Source: CAZNSX01 sp964575845 | GTDB lineage: Bacteria; UBA8248; CAZNSX01 | Direction of reading: 5' to 3' | Assembly: GCA_964575845.1 (NCBI GenBank) | Contig: CAZNSX010000002.1 | Location: 620,001 to 684,000, forward strand | DNA length: 64,000 nucleotides | Shown here: positions 17,860 to 26,860 of the stretch, piece by piece | How the letters are laid out: each line of letters opens with the position of its first letter | Position numbering within the stretch: the stretch's first letter is position 1 | The notes under the pieces: generated by a model | Seen by the model: the letters and a program-made list of their open reading frames with translations, nothing else | The model's database searches: none | What the model was told of the DNA's origin: nothing | Position numbers and translations under genes: made by a program

Positions 17860-17881
17860 TCCAGAGTGAGATTTTTGTGGC

Positions 17882-17911
17882 TTGACACCCAAGCTGAGCA
17901 TAAGCTAGCTT
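17882..17911 (+). promoter_or_regulatory. Possible promoter for the NAD-kinase-like gene
   Basis: A consensus TTGACA at 17882-17887 is followed after 18 bases by TAGCTT (17906-17911), a poor -10. It lies 38 bases before the GTG start at 17949. The perfect -35 makes it worth listing, but the -10 is weak. Confidence 0.35.
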
Positions 17912-17948
17912 GGAGAGAAGGGTCATCATTCAGCCCTGGAGAAGGACT

Positions 17949-18944
17949 GTGGGTCAGGTCGGAATCATCGTAAACCCGGAGGCGGGAAAAGACATAAGGC
18001 GGCTTGTTGCCATGGGGATATCCTCCTCTCACTCGGAGAAGGTGAATATCCTTAGGCGGCTCCTCACGGGGCTCGATGCTGTGGGGGTGGACGCGGTGCT
18101 TCTCATGCCCGAGGCTGTGGGCCTTGGCCCGGCGGCCCTGGGTGGGCTGGGAGAGAGGGTGAGGGAAAGGGTCCAATTCCTTCCTCTGACAACTACTGCA
18201 ACGGCTGAGGACTCCACCCAGGCGGCTCGCATGATGCGGGAGTGGGGGGCCCGCTGCATCGTCACCGTGGGCGGTGATGGGACCTGCCGGGCTGTGGCCA
18301 AGGGCGCTGGGGCCGTCCCCCTCCTTCCTATCTCAACGGGCACGAATAATGTCTTCCCCCGTTTCATCGAGGGCACGGTGGCGGGTATGGCTGCGGGCCT
18401 TTTTGCCCTGAAGGGGGAGCTCAGCCCCTTCAAGCGAAGGGCCAAGCGCTTGGAGGTGCTTAAGGGAGACAGGGTTCTTGATATAGCTCTCATAGATGCC
18501 GCCTTCTATGACGCAGCTTTCCAGGGCTCCAGGGCCATTTGGGATCTTGAGCGGGTGAGGGGGCTCGTTCTCACCCAGGGGCTTCCTTTCTGCATCGGGC
18601 TCTCGGCCATCGGGGGCTTCCTCGAGCCCGTAGGGCCCTGGGAGGAAAGGGGGCTCTACCTCCGTTTTGCCCCGGATGGAGCCGGCCTTCCCGTGGTGGC
18701 ACCCATAGGGCCGGGCCTTCTGGCCAAGGCCTCGGTGGAAGAGGTTCAAGCTCTTCCCCTGGGGGCGTCTCTAGCGGTTGAGCCCACGCCATGCATGCTG
18801 GCCCTTGACGGAGAGCGGGAGATCTACGTGGGTGGAGGAGAGCAGCTAAGGCTGCGCCTCAGCGGTGAGGGGCCGTGGGTTCTGGATTTTGAAGGCATCC
18901 TCAAGGAGTCGGCCGAGAGAGGTCTCTTCCGGCCGGGCGATTGA
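17949..18944 (+). CDS. ATP-NAD kinase family protein (AcoX-like)
   Basis: About 331 residues from the GTG at 17949, which has GGAGAAGG 3 bases upstream. The N terminus I-I-V-N-P-E-A-G-K-D and the V-G-G-D-G-T motif (near residue 105) with N-N-V-F-P place it in the diacylglycerol-kinase/NAD-kinase fold. The overall shape matches the ATP-NAD/AcoX kinase group, long stand-alone proteins found in acetoin gene clusters and elsewhere whose substrate is not settled. An open frame from TTG 17910 exists but lies on the promoter. It precedes miaB, which has its own promoter overlapping this gene's stop codon. Confidence 0.82.
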   Translation: MGQVGIIVNPEAGKDIRRLVAMGISSSHSEKVNILRRLLTGLDAVGVDAVLLMPEAVGLGPAALGGLGERVRERVQFLPLTTTATAEDSTQAARMMREWGARCIVTVGGDGTCRAVAKGAGAVPLLPISTGTNNVFPRFIEGTVAGMAAGLFALKGELSPFKRRAKRLEVLKGDRVLDIALIDAAFYDAAFQGSRAIWDLERVRGLVLTQGLPFCIGLSAIGGFLEPVGPWEERGLYLRFAPDGAGLPVVAPIGPGLLAKASVEEVQALPLGASLAVEPTPCMLALDGEREIYVGGGEQLRLRLSGEGPWVLDFEGILKESAERGLFRPGD

Positions 18945-18969
18945 CAAAACAGGAGATGAACATTATATT
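18941..18969 (+). promoter_or_regulatory. Sigma70-type promoter for miaB
   Basis: TTGACA (18941-18946), a 17-base spacer and TATATT (18964-18969) match the consensus at 11 of 12 positions. The -35 overlaps the stop codon of the preceding gene. The miaB ATG lies 44 bases downstream. Confidence 0.8.
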
Positions 18970-19013
18970 CTTTTTTGATTCCTAGAAATGTAACCTCCTC
19001 AAGAGAGGGAGAG

Positions 19014-20330
19014 ATGAAGAGGAGTTATAGCCTCATCACTTACGGATGCCAGATGAATAAGCACGACTCGGAGTGCATAGCCGGCATCCTTGAAGGGGAA
19101 GGGTACAGACCGACCGAGCGGCTAGCATCGGCCGACCTCATCTTGGTTAACACCTGCAGCATTCGCGAGAAGGCCGAGCAGAAGGTCTACAGCGAACTCG
19201 GCCGCCTCAAGGCGCTCAAGATTATGAACCCGGGGCTCGTGCTGGGTGTTTGCGGCTGCATCGCGCAAAGACATGGGGAGCGGCTTCTGGAGAAGGCACC
19301 AGGGGTGGACCTCGTCTTCGGCACCCAGAACATCTCCCGCCTTCCTGTCCTCTTAAGAAGGCTAGAGGCGGGAGAGAGCGCCCTGGCCGACATCGAGCCC
19401 GAGAAGGAAGAGGAGAGCTTGAGCCGCGGAGCTCGTCGGGAAGGAAGGATCAGGGCCTGGGTGAGCATCGCTAGGGGATGTGATAATTATTGTAGCTACT
19501 GTGTTGTGCCCTACGCTCGGGGACCCGAGAGGAGCAGGCCCAGCCAGGAGGTGCTGAGAGAGGTGAGGGAGCTTGCCCGGGAGGGCTTCAAGGAGGTGAC
19601 CCTTCTTGGGCAGAACGTCAACTCTTATGGAAAGGGCCTTGAGCGAGAGGTCACGTTTCCCGAGCTCCTGCGAGCCGTAGATAAGGTGGAGGGGATAGAG
19701 AGGGTACGCTTCATCACCTCTCATCCTAAAGACCTGAGCTCAGAGCTCGTGGAGGCCGTGGCCGAGCTCGCCAAGGTGTGCGAGCACCTGCACCTTCCCG
19801 TTCAGTCGGGCTCTGACCGGACCCTCAGGGCCATGAGGAGGGGTTATACGGTCGAAGAGTACCTGCAAAAGGTGGAAAGTCTCAGAACCCTTATTCCCGA
19901 GGTGGGCCTGACGGCTGATATAATTGTGGGCTTCCCGGGTGAGGGGGAAGAAGACCACAGGGCAACTCGGGAGCTTCTCTCTCGGGTCCGCTATGACAAC
20001 ATCTTTCTCTTTAAGTACTCACCGCGCCCGGGCACGGCGGCGGCGCGTCTTCCCCACAGGGTGTCCCCTGAGGTGGCCGCCAGGAGGTTCTCTGAGCTCC
20101 TCGAGCTCCAGAAGGCCATAACCCTGGAGAAGAACCGTTCTCTGGAGGGAAGAATTGAGGAGGTTCTCGTAGAGGGGGAGAGCAAGACCCGTCCCGACCG
20201 CCTCACCGGCCGGGCCCGCTCTAACCGCATCGTAAACTTCTCGGGGCCGGTTGGCCTCGTGGGAGAACTTTTGAGCTGTCGCATCACAAGGGGGGGGCTC
20301 TACAGCCTGGAAGGGGAACCCTTGAACTGA
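19014..20330 (+). CDS. miaB: tRNA (N6-isopentenyladenosine(37)-C2)-methylthiotransferase MiaB
   Basis: A 438-residue radical SAM methylthiotransferase that adds the 2-methylthio group to i6A37 of tRNAs. The N-terminal UPF0004 domain carries the auxiliary cluster cysteines C12, C48 and C82. The radical SAM motif C-D-N-Y-C-S-Y-C lies near 155, and a C-terminal TRAM domain is present. The opening Y-G-C-Q-M-N is typical of MiaB rather than RimO or MtaB. The ATG at 19014 has GAGGGA upstream; an in-frame ATG at 18975 sits next to the promoter -10 and is unlikely. The bifunctional nuclease gene follows by 21 bases. Confidence 0.96.
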   Translation: MKRSYSLITYGCQMNKHDSECIAGILEGEGYRPTERLASADLILVNTCSIREKAEQKVYSELGRLKALKIMNPGLVLGVCGCIAQRHGERLLEKAPGVDLVFGTQNISRLPVLLRRLEAGESALADIEPEKEEESLSRGARREGRIRAWVSIARGCDNYCSYCVVPYARGPERSRPSQEVLREVRELAREGFKEVTLLGQNVNSYGKGLEREVTFPELLRAVDKVEGIERVRFITSHPKDLSSELVEAVAELAKVCEHLHLPVQSGSDRTLRAMRRGYTVEEYLQKVESLRTLIPEVGLTADIIVGFPGEGEEDHRATRELLSRVRYDNIFLFKYSPRPGTAAARLPHRVSPEVAARRFSELLELQKAITLEKNRSLEGRIEEVLVEGESKTRPDRLTGRARSNRIVNFSGPVGLVGELLSCRITRGGLYSLEGEPLN

Positions 20331-20351
20331 AACTCTAGGAGGTTTTCAGTC

Positions 20352-20849
20352 ATGATTGAGATGAAGGTCAGAGGGCTTACTCTGGACCCGCTCACCAACA
20401 TGCCCATCGTCATACTCAAGGATCTCGATGGGAAGAAGGCTCTTCCCATCTGGGTGGGCATCTTCGAGGCCAATGCCATTGCGCTCGAGATGGAGCAGGT
20501 CACAACGCCCAGGCCCATGACCCACGACCTGATCAAGAACATCCTCACGGGAATCGATGCCAAGGTCAACCGTGTGGTCGTAAATGACCTGAAGGACAAC
20601 ACCTTCTACGCGATCATCTCCCTCACCCTTGACGCCTCGGAGATCATCATCGACTCCAGACCCTCCGATGCCATCGCCCTGGCCCTCAGGGTCAACGCTC
20701 CCATCTTTGTGGCCGAGAAGGTGATGGAGGAGGCCAAGAGCATCGATTTCTCCGAGCAGACCGAGGAGCAGGCGGCCGATGAGAGCGAGCAGTGGAAGAG
20801 GTGGCTGGAGAGCATAAAGCCTGAGGATTTTGGAAAGTATGAGATGTGA
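20352..20849 (+). CDS. Bifunctional nuclease family protein (DUF151)
   Basis: A 165-residue member of the BFN/DUF151 family. Typical features are the opening M-x-V-x-G-L-x-x-D, the L-P-I-W-V-G-I-F-E-A-x-A-I block near 35-45 and the S-R-P-S-D-A-I-A-L-A-L motif near 100. The C-terminal 30 residues are acidic and Gln-rich. Members have been reported to cleave DNA and RNA, but the in vivo role is unclear. AGGAGG sits 9 bases before the ATG. It follows miaB closely, an association seen in many bacteria. Confidence 0.92.
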   Translation: MIEMKVRGLTLDPLTNMPIVILKDLDGKKALPIWVGIFEANAIALEMEQVTTPRPMTHDLIKNILTGIDAKVNRVVVNDLKDNTFYAIISLTLDASEIIIDSRPSDAIALALRVNAPIFVAEKVMEEAKSIDFSEQTEEQAADESEQWKRWLESIKPEDFGKYEM

Positions 20850-20959
20850 AGGCCCCGGCCTCCTGTCATCCAGCCTTCTCTGAAGAGGTTTCCCTTCCGG
20901 CAGCCGCCCTTTTTCTTTCCCCCTGCTGTGGCCCGAGGTCGCAGCAGCGTTCTTAATGT

Positions 20960-20989
20960 TTGCTCAATAAGATAGATCGCAAATAGAAT
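20960..20989 (+). promoter_or_regulatory. Possible promoter for the histidine phosphatase gene
   Basis: TTGCTC (20960-20965), an 18-base spacer and TAGAAT (20984-20989) lie 41 bases before the ATG at 21031. The -10 is good and the -35 is partial. The 181-base gap between genes suits an independent promoter. Confidence 0.4.
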
Positions 20990-21030
20990 AGCTGTTTCCC
21001 CGAGGTTTTGATTCAAGGGAGCGGAGCTTT

Positions 21031-21693
21031 ATGGCAGTGCCCCTTTACCTTTATCTCATCCGTCACGGGGAGACGGACTGGAACGCGCAGGGCCGCGTCC
21101 AGGGAGCAACGGACATCGAACTGAACCGACGCGGCCGGCTTCAGGCTCGGGCCATATCCCGCATGCTCAGAGCCGAGCCCTTGCAGGCTCTCTACGCCAG
21201 CCCACTCAAGAGGGCTCTGGGGACGGCCGAGCTCATTGCCAGGCCCCACGGCCTCCCCGTGATAAAGCTTTCAGGGCTCAGCGAGCTTGACCAGGGGGAA
21301 CTGGAGGGCCTGACCTTCGAGGAGCTGGATAACCGCTACGGGCCCTTCATGGAGGCTTGGCGGGAGCGGCCGGGGAAGGTGAGGCTACCGGGCGGGGAAA
21401 CCATGGCGGAGCTACAGGAGAGGGCCTGGGAGGCCTTGGAGAGAATAAGGGAGGAGAATCCTGAAGGCAAGGTGGTGGCTGTGAGCCACAATCTTGCCAT
21501 CCGCTCCCTCATCTGTCGCATCGTGGACCTTTCTCTGGAGAATATGGGTCGTCTCCGTCAGTCGTCGGGAGCTTTGAACGTTCTCGAGCACGTGGAGCGG
21601 GGCTGGGCCCTCCGGTCCATGAATAATACCTTTCACCTCATGGGCCTGGACGGAGCCGCCCCCCTTGGTTCCCCCGGAAAGGAAAGGCGCTAG
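21031..21693 (+). CDS. Histidine phosphatase family protein (phosphoglycerate-mutase-like)
   Basis: A 220-residue branch-1 histidine phosphatase. The catalytic R-H-G-E-T-D-W-N motif lies at residues 10-17, the acid-base Glu in E-L-D-Q-G-E-L-E-G and the second catalytic His in V-S-H-N-L near 155. This group includes cobalamin-pathway alpha-ribazole phosphatase (CobC), phosphoserine phosphatase and broad sugar phosphatases. No cobalamin genes are nearby, so the substrate stays open. GGGAGCGGAG lies just upstream of the ATG. Confidence 0.9.
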   Translation: MAVPLYLYLIRHGETDWNAQGRVQGATDIELNRRGRLQARAISRMLRAEPLQALYASPLKRALGTAELIARPHGLPVIKLSGLSELDQGELEGLTFEELDNRYGPFMEAWRERPGKVRLPGGETMAELQERAWEALERIREENPEGKVVAVSHNLAIRSLICRIVDLSLENMGRLRQSSGALNVLEHVERGWALRSMNNTFHLMGLDGAAPLGSPGKERR

Positions 21694-21771
21694 GAAGGGA
21701 AGTTCCGGGAGGGGGGAGAAGTCGGTGGAAGGAGGGGAGCTCAAGGCAGCAAAGCTCCTCCGGGTAGCCCG

Positions 21772-22545
21772 GTGAAACCGGTATTTGAGCTCTTGAGCCT
21801 CAAGGGAAGGGTGGCCCTCATCACGGGTGCTGGCTCTGGGCTCGGGAGGGCTTTCAGCTTTGCTCTGGCGGGGGCCGGAGCCGATTGCGCCCTCTTGGGG
21901 AGGCGGAGGGAGCCCCTCCTTGAGACGGCAAATGAGGTCGAGACCCTGGGACAAAGGGCCTTCCCCCTGACGGCTGACGTACGGGACTCCCGGCGGGTGG
22001 AGGATGCCGTGGGGAGAACCCTCGATACCTTCGGCCATATCGACATCCTCATGAACAATGCCGGCGTTACCGTAAGGAAGCCCGTTGTGGAGATGGAGGA
22101 TGAAGAGTGGGAGCGGGTTATTGACACCAACCTCACGGGCTATTTTCGGGTGGCGCGGTCTGTGGGACGCGTCATGATAAAGCAGAGGTCGGGTTCAATC
22201 ATCAATGTTGCCTCTGTCAGGGCCAGGGCGGCCGCGCCCGGCCAGTCCGCCTACGCCTCGACGCGGGGGGCCATAATCCCCTTCACAAAAGCCCTGGCAC
22301 TCGAGATGGTCCCCTTTGGCGTGAGGGTTAACGCCATAGCCCCCGGCTATTTTGAGACGCAGTTGACTGCCTTTATCAAGAAGGATTATCCCCAGGCCTA
22401 TGAAAGGCTCCTTGAGCGAATTCCCGCAGGCCGGTGGGGAAAGCCCGAGGAGCTGGCGGGAGCCGCCATCTTCCTCGCCTCTGAGGCCTCCAGCTACATA
22501 ACAGGGCAGACCATCTACGTGGATGGGGGAGAGCTCGCCCAGTAG
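21772..22545 (+). CDS. SDR family oxidoreductase with Y-x-x-x-R active site
   Basis: A 257-residue short-chain dehydrogenase resembling gluconate 5-dehydrogenase/3-oxoacyl reductase types. It has T-G-A-G-S-G-L-G, N-N-A-G and the C-terminal G-Q-T-I-Y-V-D-G-G motif. The catalytic Tyr segment reads Y-A-S-T-R, so the usual active-site Lys is Arg (codon CGG). The GTG start at 21772 lacks a strong ribosome-binding site. The next gene, 5 bases on, is a paralogue with the same substitution, so the pair probably arose by tandem duplication and works in one pathway. Substrate unknown. Confidence 0.87.
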   Translation: MKPVFELLSLKGRVALITGAGSGLGRAFSFALAGAGADCALLGRRREPLLETANEVETLGQRAFPLTADVRDSRRVEDAVGRTLDTFGHIDILMNNAGVTVRKPVVEMEDEEWERVIDTNLTGYFRVARSVGRVMIKQRSGSIINVASVRARAAAPGQSAYASTRGAIIPFTKALALEMVPFGVRVNAIAPGYFETQLTAFIKKDYPQAYERLLERIPAGRWGKPEELAGAAIFLASEASSYITGQTIYVDGGELAQ

Positions 22546-22550
22546 GCGCC

Positions 22551-23318
22551 ATGAGCCTTAAGGTCTTCAGCCTCGAAGGCAGGGTCGCCTTCCTCACAGG
22601 AGCCTCCGGCACCCTGGGAAGGGCTGTCGCCCTGGCACTTGCCTCCGCCGGGGCCGATATTATAGCCTCGGGAAGACGGGAGGAGGCCCTCCTGGAGACG
22701 GCTGAAGGGGTGAGAGCACTTGGAAGGAGGGCCCTTCCGGTCCGGGCCGATATCAGGGTTCCTGAAGAGATTGAGGAGGCCGTGGAGGAAGCTTTCAGGG
22801 CCTTCGGCCGGATTGACATTCTCTTCAATGCCGCTGGATCTTTTCTCATGAAGCCTCTGCTGGAGATGAGCCCTGGGGAGTGGGAGGGGCTCATTGAGGT
22901 GAACCTCACCGACTGCTTCCGGGTAGCCCGCACCGTCGGGAGGGCAATCATCGAGGGAGGCCGGGGAGGCTCTGTGATAAATCTCTCCTCCGTCTGGGCC
23001 ATAGCCTCGGCAAAGGGGGTTTCCGCCTATTCGGCGAGCCGGGGGGCGGTGACAGCCCTGACCAAGACCCTGGCCCTGGAGTGGCTTCCCTTTGGCGTGA
23101 GGGTGAATGCCATAGCGCCCGGCTTCTTAAATACCCCGCTCATGGCCCCCTTGAAGGGGGATGCTCGGGCCTATGAGGCCACGCTCAAGCGAATCCCGAT
23201 GGGGAGATGGGGGGAGCCCTGGGAACTGGGCGGTGCCGCCGTGCTTTTGGCCTCTGAGGCCTCGAGTTTCATGACGGGGCAGACCCTCTATCTGGATGGC
23301 GGATGGCTTGCCCAATAG
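22551..23318 (+). CDS. SDR family oxidoreductase with Y-x-x-x-R active site, tandem paralogue
   Basis: A 255-residue short-chain dehydrogenase collinear with the gene before it. Cofactor motif T-G-A-S-G-T-L-G is at 16-23. The N-N-A-G position reads N-A-A-G, the Ser block is L-S-S-V-W, and the Tyr segment is Y-S-A-S-R, again with Arg in place of Lys. The end L-Y-L-D-G-G-W-L-A-Q is like its partner. The N-N-A-G change is a second departure from the classical set. It could be a heterotetramer partner or have relaxed catalysis. No terminator is obvious before the convergent small membrane protein gene. Confidence 0.87.
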   Translation: MSLKVFSLEGRVAFLTGASGTLGRAVALALASAGADIIASGRREEALLETAEGVRALGRRALPVRADIRVPEEIEEAVEEAFRAFGRIDILFNAAGSFLMKPLLEMSPGEWEGLIEVNLTDCFRVARTVGRAIIEGGRGGSVINLSSVWAIASAKGVSAYSASRGAVTALTKTLALEWLPFGVRVNAIAPGFLNTPLMAPLKGDARAYEATLKRIPMGRWGEPWELGGAAVLLASEASSFMTGQTLYLDGGWLAQ

Positions 23319-23404
23319 CTCAGGAATCTGAACTCTTTTTCAGGGTAGGGAAGGGCTGGGGAAGAAAAAAGGAGGGGCTTTAGAGCTTTAGAGAGCCGGC
23401 TGGC

Positions 23405-23599
23405 TCACTCGTAAGGCTCCTGGTTTTCCTCTTCTGAGACCTTGCGGTAGTAGGCGTGAAACTCTTCGATCAGGCGGTCCACATCGTTCTTGGGACGGCG
23501 GACTCGCCTCACACGGGTGCGGTAGATCACATAGAAGGCCATGAAGCCCAGCATGAAACCCAAAGCCATCCCGTCGAAGAAGACCTGGTAGGCGCCCAT
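23405..23599 (-). CDS. Small hypothetical single-pass membrane protein
   Basis: A 64-residue protein with one hydrophobic helix (about residues 8-25) followed by a basic R-T-R-V-R-R-V-R-R stretch and an acidic helical tail. The arrangement predicts the tail in the cytoplasm by the positive-inside rule. The ATG at 23599 has GGGAGGG 8 bases upstream, much better than the upstream ATG at 23641. Family not recognised. It is convergent with the SDR pair and divergent from the helicase. Confidence 0.6.
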   Translation of the reverse strand: MGAYQVFFDGMALGFMLGFMAFYVIYRTRVRRVRRPKNDVDRLIEEFHAYYRKVSEEENQEPYE

Positions 23600-23771
23600 G
23601 AGAAAAACCCTCCCGGTCCAGAGGCGCTCTTTCGCTTTCAAAAATTTAAACTACATCCTTTCGGCGACCTTGTCAAAGACTTTTTCCGGCACCCCCTCTT
23701 TTGCCCGAGCGGGGGGTTCCCCCGAGCGTTATAATGAGTGAAAAGCCACCTAATTCGCCCTAATATCATTC

Positions 23772-25817
23772 ATGAGAGGCACTCGCAAATACTCCCTCAA
23801 GCCGCCCCGGCGTCCCCCCTCCTACCGGGTGGATTACCGCTCCGAGCTCAACGAGCAGCAGTACGAGGTGGTCATGGCGCCGGGAGGTCCCATGCTCGTC
23901 ATCGCCGGTGCCGGCTCGGGAAAGACCCGCACCGTAACCTACCGCCTCGCCCGCCTGATAGAGGGGGGTGAGGAGCCCGGCTCCATCCTCCTGCTCACCT
24001 TCACCAACAAGGCGGCCCGTGAGATGCTCCACAGGGCGGCCCTGCTGATCAAGGGGGATGTGCGCATGGTCTGGGGGGGCACCTTCCACCATGTGGGAAA
24101 CCTCGTGCTTCGCCGCCACGCCAGAGCCCTCGGCTTCGAGCCAAACTTCACCATCCTCGACCGGGAGGACTCGGCGGACCTCCTGGGTGCCTCAACCGCC
24201 GACTGCAAGATAGACCCCAAGGAGAAGCGCTTTCCCAAGGGAGGGGTTCTCTCCGACATCCTGAGTTTCTCGGCCGATACCGAGACCCCCCTCGAGGAGA
24301 CGGTCGCCCGCCGGTACCCCTATTTCATCGAACTCACGGGCGATATCCTCCGGGTGACGGAGCGCTACCGGGAGCGCAAGCGAGAGCTCAACCTGCTTGA
24401 CTTCTCTGACCTCCTCCTTCTCTGGAGGGAGCTCTTGAGGGAAAACCCCGAGGTTCTCGCCTGCTACCAGAGGCTCTTCCGGCACATACTGGTCGATGAA
24501 TATCAGGACACAAACCGCCTCCAGGCCGAGATAATCGACCTGCTCGCCTCCCGCCAGCGGAACGTCATGGTGGTGGGCGATGACGCGCAGAGCATATATT
24601 CCTTCCGGGGGGCTAATTTCGGCAACATCATAGACTTTCCCAAGCGCTACCCCGATGTTAAGACCTATCGCCTGGAGACGAACTACAGGAGCACCCCCCG
24701 GATTCTCTCCCTCGCCAACGAGTCCATAGCGAAAAACCACCGCCAGTTCCCTAAGAAACTCAGGGCCGTCCGTGACGGCGGGCCCATGCCCGCGCTCGTG
24801 CCCGCAAAGGATGTCCTCCAGCAGGCGGAGTTCATAGCCCAGAGGGTTCTGGAGCTGAGGGATGAGGGGGTTCCCCTGAACGAAATTGCGGTCCTCTACC
24901 GTGCGCACTACCACAGCATGGAACTCCAGATGGAGCTCACCCGGCGGGGTATCCCCTTCGAGGTGAGGTCGGGCCTCAGGTTCTTCGAGCAGCGCCACAT
25001 AAAGGATGTCACGAGCTTCCTTCGCCTCGCGGTAAACCCCCTGGATGAGCTCGCCTGGAAGAGAACCCTGAAGCTCCTCCCCAGGGTCGGCACAAAGACG
25101 GCTGAAAAGGTCTGGGCCCTCGTTGCCGCCTCAACTGTGCCCCTTAAGGCCGCCTCGGGGGAAGAGGCGAGGCGCCTCATTCCGGCGGCGACCCGGGAGG
25201 GGTGGGAGGAATTCCTGCGCCTCCTGAAAGACCTCTCAGAGCCCTCCCTCTGGGGGCAGCCCTCGGAGATGATTGCGATGGTGCTCGAGGGGCTCTACGA
25301 GAGCCATCTGAAGAGAATCTTCACCGATGCAACCGCGAGGCTTGAGGATATACGCCAGCTCGCCGCGTTTGCCCTTCAGTACGCCTCGGTGGAGAGTTTC
25401 TTGAGTGAGCTCGCCCTCCTGGGGAGAGTGGTCTCTGAGGACATCCGCTACGCGGAAGAGCCCGACGAGAAGGTCATCCTGAGCACCGTCCATCAGGCAA
25501 AGGGGCTTGAGTGGCGGGCGCTTTTCATCATCTGGCTCGCCGAGGGGCGCTTCCCCTCGGCCAGGGCGCTCAGGGATGAGGAGGGGGAAGAGGAGGAGAG
25601 GAGGCTCTTCTACGTAGCCGCCACCCGCGCAAAGGATGAGCTCTACCTCTGCTATCCCATGCTCGAGCAGGATTCCTACCGCATGGGCATCTTCGCCAGA
25701 CCCTCCCGCTTCCTTGAAGAGCTCCCCCACGATACCTATGAGAGCTGGAGCCTTGAGGAAGGAAGAGAAGGGGAGGATCAGGAAATCATTTATCTCGATG
25801 AAGAGGAGGACTTCTGA
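23772..25817 (+). CDS. UvrD/PcrA/Rep-type ATP-dependent DNA helicase
   Basis: A 681-residue superfamily 1A helicase. Motif I is G-A-G-S-G-K-T near residue 46, motif II is V-D-E-Y-Q-D-T, motif III is V-G-D-D-A-Q-S-I-Y-S-F-R-G, motif IV is N-Y-R-S, motif V is V-H-Q-A-K-G-L-E-W and motif VI is V-A-A-T-R-A-K. It unwinds DNA 3' to 5' in repair. The length and the relatively short C-terminal tail fit a PcrA/Rep-like paralogue. It has an acidic tail ending E-E-E-D-F. A TATAAT at 23730-23735 lies upstream, but no -35 matches. A CCCGAGCG direct repeat and GGGGG/CCCCC hairpin also lie there. Confidence 0.95.
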   Translation: MRGTRKYSLKPPRRPPSYRVDYRSELNEQQYEVVMAPGGPMLVIAGAGSGKTRTVTYRLARLIEGGEEPGSILLLTFTNKAAREMLHRAALLIKGDVRMVWGGTFHHVGNLVLRRHARALGFEPNFTILDREDSADLLGASTADCKIDPKEKRFPKGGVLSDILSFSADTETPLEETVARRYPYFIELTGDILRVTERYRERKRELNLLDFSDLLLLWRELLRENPEVLACYQRLFRHILVDEYQDTNRLQAEIIDLLASRQRNVMVVGDDAQSIYSFRGANFGNIIDFPKRYPDVKTYRLETNYRSTPRILSLANESIAKNHRQFPKKLRAVRDGGPMPALVPAKDVLQQAEFIAQRVLELRDEGVPLNEIAVLYRAHYHSMELQMELTRRGIPFEVRSGLRFFEQRHIKDVTSFLRLAVNPLDELAWKRTLKLLPRVGTKTAEKVWALVAASTVPLKAASGEEARRLIPAATREGWEEFLRLLKDLSEPSLWGQPSEMIAMVLEGLYESHLKRIFTDATARLEDIRQLAAFALQYASVESFLSELALLGRVVSEDIRYAEEPDEKVILSTVHQAKGLEWRALFIIWLAEGRFPSARALRDEEGEEEERRLFYVAATRAKDELYLCYPMLEQDSYRMGIFARPSRFLEELPHDTYESWSLEEGREGEDQEIIYLDEEEDF

Positions 25818-25919
25818 AGGTGGATGAGGCCTCTATGCGCCCCCTCGGCTTTCATCCTACCTCCGGTTGTCTGCATGATGGAAGAATATTTTTCACATCC
25901 ATAAAGGCAGGAACAGAAA

Positions 25920-26429
25920 ATGAAACGGATCGCTCTGTACTGCGTTCTGATTGTTATCCTAGCCGCATCGTGCGGAACCTCACCTTATAGCCCCTACAAG
26001 ATTTCCAGATCGTATGACGAGTTCGCGAAGGACTGGTCAACTAGCCTAGTATTGGAACTGGAGGGGCCGAGGAGGGAAGGCTGCCCCTTCGTGCTCCACA
26101 TCTTCACGGTGGAGACGGAGGATCTGGTCGCGTATTCGCTGATGGTGCAGCGGATGGGATACACCGAGTGGATGTTCATCAGGAGCATCGAGATCCTAGC
26201 AGACGGGGAGAAAGTCGATCCCGGGGTCTTTCTGAAAAGGGACTTCTCATATGACCCTGGGTATAGGGAGTACATCCAATATGTATTCCCCAGGAAATCA
26301 CTGCGGGCAATGGCGGGTGCACGCGTCGTGAAGATCAGGGTGAATGGGGAGTGGAGCGACGTGTTCGCGCTGACCGAGGGGAACATCGAAGGGGTGACAA
26401 GGTTCTGGTCGGCAACCGGAGGAATGTAG
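25920..26429 (+). CDS. Hypothetical lipoprotein
   Basis: A 169-residue protein with a Sec lipoprotein signal peptide (hydrophobic 3-15, A-A-S-C, Cys18). The rest looks like a compact beta-rich periplasmic domain with no recognised motif. Codon choice is less GC-biased than in the neighbours, and it opens a region with long non-coding DNA, so it may be an accessory gene. No clear ribosome-binding site: the bases before the ATG are A-rich (GGCAGGAACAGAAA). Confidence 0.6.
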   Translation: MKRIALYCVLIVILAASCGTSPYSPYKISRSYDEFAKDWSTSLVLELEGPRREGCPFVLHIFTVETEDLVAYSLMVQRMGYTEWMFIRSIEILADGEKVDPGVFLKRDFSYDPGYREYIQYVFPRKSLRAMAGARVVKIRVNGEWSDVFALTEGNIEGVTRFWSATGGM

Positions 26430-26790
26430 GCGCTTCCCCGTTTTGCGAAAGGGAGGAAAAGTCCAGCCTCAGATTCCCGTAATTGGCATGGCCGCCTTGC
26501 ACATCGCAGCTCCCCTCATCTACTGCCCCTCCGATCTTACTAGCACCTCTCAGAGGGCAGAAAACACCGAAATATATACGAGTAGTGCTGTTTTTCCTAA
26601 GCCGTTATATTTCAATAGGTTTAACCAAAAAGGGGTACTACCATTTTTCTACTATTCGCGCGAGCTAGCGCCAGAGCGTGAGACCCCTCATCAAGGGGAG
26701 GGGCGTAATAACCCGGGGGGTACGTGGGCAGCTCATGGGGCACATAAAGATATGAATCCCTTTCCCCACGAACCATGAGAACCAAAAACG

Positions 26791-26860
26791 GCCTCCTCTA
26801 TATTGGTCTGACATGGAGAAAGCAAAAAAAGCCCGACGAAACGTCGGGCTTAGAGGAGGC
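26791..26860. repeat. Perfect 10-base inverted repeat enclosing the terminator hairpin
   Basis: GCCTCCTCTA at 26791-26800 and TAGAGGAGGC at 26851-26860 are perfect complements separated by 50 bases. The terminator stem lies inside, so an RNA from either strand could fold a nested two-stem structure. The outer stem touches the base of the terminator stem, so the two could stack or compete. Confidence 0.6.
26823..26851 (-). terminator. Rho-independent terminator
   Basis: AAGCCCGACG (26829-26838), an AAA loop and CGTCGGGCTT (26842-26851) form a perfect 10-base-pair hairpin. On the reverse strand it is followed by a run of seven T (complement of 26824-26830). It would end transcription from the reverse strand, about 445 bases past the gene at 27297-27848. 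On the forward strand no T-run follows. Confidence 0.88.

Noticed and set aside
26443..26800. RNase P RNA-like start (GAGGAAAAGTCC) on the forward strand
   Set aside because: It resembles the conserved GAGGAAAGTCC box but with an extra A, and the paired 3' elements expected 250-350 bases on are not present.
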